Part shown: positions 23,598 to 26,766 of the stretch, one piece after another
How positions within the stretch are numbered: the first letter of the stretch is position 1
How the letters are laid out: each line of letters begins with the position of its first letter
From: an uncultured Clostridia bacterium
GTDB taxonomy: Bacteria > Bacillota > Clostridia > TANB77 > CAG-508
DNA: 26,766 bases
Direction: 5' to 3'
Assembly (NCBI GenBank): GCA_947625565.1
Contig: CANQOU010000004.1
Span: 1-26,766, forward strand
Made by a program: the position numbers and the translations under genes
The notes under the pieces: model-generated
The model's database searches: none
Seen by the model: only the letters and a program-made list of their open reading frames with translations
What the model was told of the DNA's origin: nothing

Positions 23598-23799
23598 GAA
23601 GCATAAAGTGATTCATTACACCATTTACCACATCTCCAAGTGCTACAAATAATTTTATCAGTTCTTTTAGTAAGTCTCCTCCAAATTCTGCAATATCTGC
23701 AGCTTGAGATTTAATTGGAACAAGAAAGTTGAAAAGAATAACAATTAATAAAACAATATTTATCTTTCGCGTTATTTTCTTGTTTGTAAATATATTCAT
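23563..23799 (-). CDS. VirB6/TrbL-like protein, N-terminal segment (signal peptide + first residues)
   Basis: Translation starts at the ATG 23799 after AAAGGAGA, 16 bp downstream of the virB4 stop. The product has a signal/anchor helix (IVLLIVILFNFLVPIKSQAAD, a likely signal-peptidase site after the alanines) and an amphipathic part (GGDLLKELIKLFVALGDVVN). In the zero frame it ends after 78 codons with a tail that makes little sense (RNNENVWIGDI). Shifted +1 at CGGA (23595-23598) it runs into the virB6 frame as FMLGTTKMYGS, which looks like the continuous start of TrbL-like proteins. An unshifted 78-aa secreted peptide could also be a product. Confidence 0.75.
   Translation of the reverse strand: MNIFTNKKITRKINIVLLIVILFNFLVPIKSQAADIAEFGGDLLKELIKLFVALGDVVNGVMNHFMLRNNENVWIGDI
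23595..23598 (-). other. Candidate programmed +1 frameshift site 3 (CGGA)
   Basis: Minus-strand codons read ATG CTT CGG AAC in the incoming frame. Dropping the C gives ATG CTT GGA ACA ACG AAA ATG and joins the signal-peptide segment to virB6. No Shine-Dalgarno-like stimulator is visible upstream here, unlike sites 1 and 2. Confidence 0.68.
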
Positions 23800-23814
23800 T
23801 CTATTTCTCCTTTC

Positions 23815-25782
23815 TTAGTTAAGTGCTTTTCCTGACATCTTTCTCATACGTACTAATTTATTTAAGTTAGTTTCTACAAACTCAAATTCTTTAGCTGTTG
23901 GTGTAATTTGTAAAATTGCTGTATCTCCACCAACTTTTAATAATCCTTCACCTTTTGTACAATTAATCAAAAATCCTGCTTCTCCATCACTTAATTTGAA
24001 TACTTCTTTAACATATTGTATTTCTGATTTATCTTGTGCTAGAAATAGCTTTGTATCAGAAGATGTTAAAACTGCTTGTGCCTCTGGCTTCTCATAAAAA
24101 TCTTGAAATCTTTGTGAGATTATAGCTAATGATACATTTCTTTTTCTTGCACGTCTTGCCATCTTATTTAAAAAGTCTACGGCTTCGGGGTAAGGAAGTA
24201 ACATCCATGCCTCATCTACTAATACTCTTTTTTGTTTTGCTTTTGTTCTATCCTCACTATTTTTCTTAACGTATTTTTCCCAAATCCAAGAAAGTAAAAT
24301 TTGTTGTGCAAGTGGCCTTGCAAATCTTTCTTCTAGTTGAGATATATCTAAGTTTATAAATGGTGCTCCATCTAACAATTCAAATGTAGATTGTCCATCA
24401 AAATATGCCATTTGCCCATTGTATTCTCTGATATATTGTTTCATAACTTTTAACAAATAGCTATAGTGAAAACGATAATCTTCGTTTTCGTTCATTGCTG
24501 CTTTTCTTGATATTCTTTTATACCAACTACCAATTGTTGGCATATCTTTTTTATCATTATATAACTTGTCCCCATGATGAATTGATGTGCCTTCACGATA
24601 TAAACTATTTGGGTCACTTGTAATTCCTAAGCTTTCATATTCTTCTGCAACTGATTCTGCTATAACTTGCTTTGTTAACTCATTTACTTCTGTACTCCTT
24701 GTACTTCCTCTTGCCATTGTTAATAAAGCTTGTGTTACATCTTCTACTTTATTTTCAACATTTAATACTATTTTTTCTCTTCCTGTAATTTCATCTTTTA
24801 CTCTTTCTGGTTCTATGTCAAATAAATTAATTATTGTTCCCGAATTTGGACTAACTACAACATTTATTCCACCTAAACTTTCTGCCACAATTGTATACTC
24901 ACCTTCAGCATCTAGTGCTAAACTTTCAATTCCCATTAGTACAGATGATCTTGAAATTAAAGTTTTCATTGTTACTGATTTACCAGCTCCTGATTTTGCA
25001 AATATAACCATATTATAATTTGCTAAGTTTGGTGCAAAATTATCAAATAAAATTGGTGTTCCTGTTTGTCTATTAAATCCTAATGGTATTCCCGTAGGAT
25101 GTCCTACATCAGAAGTCGTAAATGGAAATACAGTTCCCATTGAACGGCTATCAAAAGAGTGTGTCTTTTTTATTTTATCATCCATCAAAGGTAAATTTGT
25201 TTTGAATGCATCTTCTTGCATTCCCCAAGCACTTTTAATAGATACTAATGTTTTTGACATTTCTGTTGCTAACAATTTTGTTAAACGTTCCATATCTTGT
25301 AAGTTATATGTAAATAGTGTAGAAACAATAGATGCTTCATACATTTTATTAAATCCTGCTGCTATTTCGTCTCTTAATTGCTCTGCTTCAAATCTTTTCT
25401 GAGTTAATGTGCTTTCTCTATTTATATTTCCTCTATCTGCTGCAACTATTCTTTCTGTTTCTAGTTCATTGATAACCTTATTTAATTCATTTTGTGATCT
25501 TGATTCTGGTATTGGTGTAATATATATTGATGTGTTCATATCTCCAAAGAAGTATAAATCCCTAAATAATTCTGGAAAGGTACACATACGAGGAAGTGTA
25601 GAGATAAAAAAGCTTCTCGCATATTTTTTTACACTTGATATAATTTCCAAATGATCAATTTGTGATGCATCTATCCCTGATGGTGCTATTAATTCTTTTA
25701 TTGTCTTTTTTCTTAAAACCTCTATTTCATCTTGTTTGTTTTGTACTTCTTCTACCTCTTGTTGTTTTTTTGATTTCCTCAT
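23815..25782 (-). CDS. virB4: Conjugation ATPase VirB4
   Basis: This is the energy-providing ATPase of the type IV secretion channel. The 655-aa protein has an N-terminal VirB4 domain (about 20-230) and a RecA-like motor. Walker A is AKSGAGKSVT near residue 262; Walker B is RVLVDEAWMLLPY near residue 545, followed by MARRARKRNVSLAIISQRFQDF, the conserved VirB4 sensor region. The start is taken as the ATG at 25782 because AGGAGG lies 8 bp before it; the ATG at 25788 is only 2 bp from it. The gene begins inside the end of the upstream gene (56-bp overlap), so the two are translationally coupled. Confidence 0.93.
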   Translation of the reverse strand: MRKSKKQQEVEEVQNKQDEIEVLRKKTIKELIAPSGIDASQIDHLEIISSVKKYARSFFISTLPRMCTFPELFRDLYFFGDMNTSIYITPIPESRSQNELNKVINELETERIVAADRGNINRESTLTQKRFEAEQLRDEIAAGFNKMYEASIVSTLFTYNLQDMERLTKLLATEMSKTLVSIKSAWGMQEDAFKTNLPLMDDKIKKTHSFDSRSMGTVFPFTTSDVGHPTGIPLGFNRQTGTPILFDNFAPNLANYNMVIFAKSGAGKSVTMKTLISRSSVLMGIESLALDAEGEYTIVAESLGGINVVVSPNSGTIINLFDIEPERVKDEITGREKIVLNVENKVEDVTQALLTMARGSTRSTEVNELTKQVIAESVAEEYESLGITSDPNSLYREGTSIHHGDKLYNDKKDMPTIGSWYKRISRKAAMNENEDYRFHYSYLLKVMKQYIREYNGQMAYFDGQSTFELLDGAPFINLDISQLEERFARPLAQQILLSWIWEKYVKKNSEDRTKAKQKRVLVDEAWMLLPYPEAVDFLNKMARRARKRNVSLAIISQRFQDFYEKPEAQAVLTSSDTKLFLAQDKSEIQYVKEVFKLSDGEAGFLINCTKGEGLLKVGGDTAILQITPTAKEFEFVETNLNKLVRMRKMSGKALN

Positions 25783-26766
25783 TCGCATTTCCTCCTTTCC
25801 TTTCCATATCTTCTTTTCTTAATTCTTCTATTGCTTTGTCTGCTATTTCATTACCTACCTGTTTTCTATTTTCTTCTAGTAATATTTGTGCCATTTGACT
25901 TATTAAGTCATCCATTGATTCTTCTCTTTCTTCTGCCATTTTCTGAATTCTAGATTTTGCTTTTATTCTTTCTATTTTATCATTAGCTACATTTACAGCT
26001 TCTTGTTGAATTTTGGCATCCAAAGCTTGTACCTTTCTTTGGAATACATCTGGTGCTGTAGAATATAGGTCATAATATTCTGCTTTTAATGCTTTATCCA
26101 ATCCATATATTTCTGAGTCGTCTCTGTTATATGCTGTGTATAGTAATTCTATTAGTTCACTTGAGTTTAATATTTTTCCACTAACTGAGCATGCTGACAA
26201 TGTTCTTATAATTGCTTGTGCTTTTGTATATAATTCAGAAAATGCAATATTTCTTAGTTCTTCTTTGTCATATGTATCAGAAGATGCTTCTTCTGGCATA
26301 TATGAAATAATAACATAGTACTTTTTACTAAGAATATTTCTGTTTAGACTCATTTTTTCTGTATTATCTACAATATCTTTTGCATATTCAAATAAATTTC
26401 TCTGTTTTGTTAATTCATAATATGCTTTACTTAATTGTTGTTTTGAATAGTTAGGGTCTTGTGTCATTTGGTTATATTCAAACATCTTTCGATTATATTG
26501 TGTTTCTATTTCTTTTATTTTATTTTTATATGTTTGAATACTTTTTTCTAAGTTAATCGTTCTTGTCTGAATATATATTTGAACAGGATGTCTTAATGTA
26601 TTTAAAAATTGTTGAAAACCTTCTTCTACTGAAATTTTTTCTATATCTGACATTAAGTCATAATTTACCCCCTGACATTCTATTGCCATAATATATATTT
26701 GAACAGGATGTCTTAATGTATTTAAAAATTGTTGAAAACCTTCTTCTACTGAAATTTTTTCTATAT
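25727..26766 (-). CDS. VirB4/TraC N-terminal-domain-like accessory protein (5' end uncertain)
   Basis: This is a soluble protein with no Walker motif. The early part, ECQGVNYDLMSDIEKISVEE then FQQFLNTLRHPVQIYIQTRT, resembles the N-terminal domain of VirB4/TraC ATPases. A coiled-coil insertion (about 50-110 in the copy starting 26689) and a later YYVIISYMPEE and LIELLYTAYNRDDSE segment keep the same pattern. The C-terminus is a charged coiled coil. The first ATG in the last 120 bases is 26689 (320 aa) but it has no ribosome site; the frame stays open to the window edge, so the gene may start outside. It precedes virB4 and overlaps it by 56 bp. It may be the VirB4 front half carried as its own gene. 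Confidence 0.6.
   Translation of the reverse strand, partial: IEKISVEEGFQQFLNTLRHPVQIYIMAIECQGVNYDLMSDIEKISVEEGFQQFLNTLRHPVQIYIQTRTINLEKSIQTYKNKIKEIETQYNRKMFEYNQMTQDPNYSKQQLSKAYYELTKQRNLFEYAKDIVDNTEKMSLNRNILSKKYYVIISYMPEEASSDTYDKEELRNIAFSELYTKAQAIIRTLSACSVSGKILNSSELIELLYTAYNRDDSEIYGLDKALKAEYYDLYSTAPDVFQRKVQALDAKIQQEAVNVANDKIERIKAKSRIQKMAEEREESMDDLISQMAQILLEENRKQVGNEIADKAIEELRKEDMERKGGNANEEIKKTTRGRRSTKQTR
26570..26766. repeat. 77-bp exact direct repeat at the end of the window
   Basis: 26570-26646 is identical to 26690-26766, offset 120 bp. The offset is a whole number of codons, so the repeat stays in frame in the VirB4-N-like gene (VEEGFQQFLNTLRHPVQIYI is coded twice). It ends exactly at the window edge. 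The exact 77-base length is a common assembler k-mer size, so it may be an artefact; a real in-frame duplication is the alternative. Confidence 0.9.

Noticed and set aside
14736..23799. Plain sequencing errors or pseudogene decay as the cause of the broken frames
   Set aside because: All three breaks share CGGA, the only in-frame CGG codons present, and the genes show no other damage. It cannot be fully excluded without reads.

Overview
The window is a very AT-rich stretch (both coding and intergenic DNA) from a spore-forming, low-GC Firmicute, most likely an uncultured clostridial species. The evidence for this is spoIIR, spmA/spmB, a GerMN-domain protein, strong AGGAGG ribosome-binding sites and consensus sigma-A promoters with 17-bp spacers. 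The right end carries an exact 77-bp repeat and looks like an assembly (contig) end.

Left half (1-13352), chromosomal housekeeping and sporulation genes: a partial UDP-sugar pyrophosphorylase; a conserved hypothetical; spoIIR behind a sigma-F-like promoter; a 400-bp non-genic stretch with a perfect sigma-A promoter, a possible 34-codon hydrophobic/basic peptide and a 12-bp inverted repeat; the murA - MBL hydrolase (yycJ/walJ-like) - rlmH operon; spmA-spmB; a small AbrB-type regulator with a zinc ribbon; a TrmN6-like methyltransferase and rsmI; a 57-codon unknown ORF; a GerMN protein; and a 1.4-kaa 2-hydroxyacyl-CoA dehydratase/activase fusion.

Right half (13386-26766), all on the minus strand, is a Gram-positive type IV secretion (conjugation) operon. 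In transcription order: a VirB4-N-terminus-like protein, the VirB4 ATPase, a VirB6/TrbL-like membrane protein, a VirB8/TcpC-like protein, a very large modular cell-wall hydrolase, and a second VirB8/TcpC-like protein. No relaxase, integrase, coupling protein or attachment site is visible, so the element continues beyond the window or is incomplete.

The main discovery is in this operon. Two of its genes are each interrupted by apparent +1 frameshifts (two in the hydrolase, one in VirB6), and all three lie at the same quadruplet, an in-frame CGG codon followed by A. Reading by eye, these three are the only in-frame CGG codons in about 8,400 codons of the window. Skipping the C restores Gly (GGA) and rejoins a beta-lactamase-fold domain, a glucosaminidase domain and the VirB6 N-terminus. 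This points to programmed +1 frameshifting, or quadruplet decoding, at an otherwise unused and perhaps unassigned CGG codon. With the shifts the hydrolase is about 1,779 aa and VirB6 about 918 aa.
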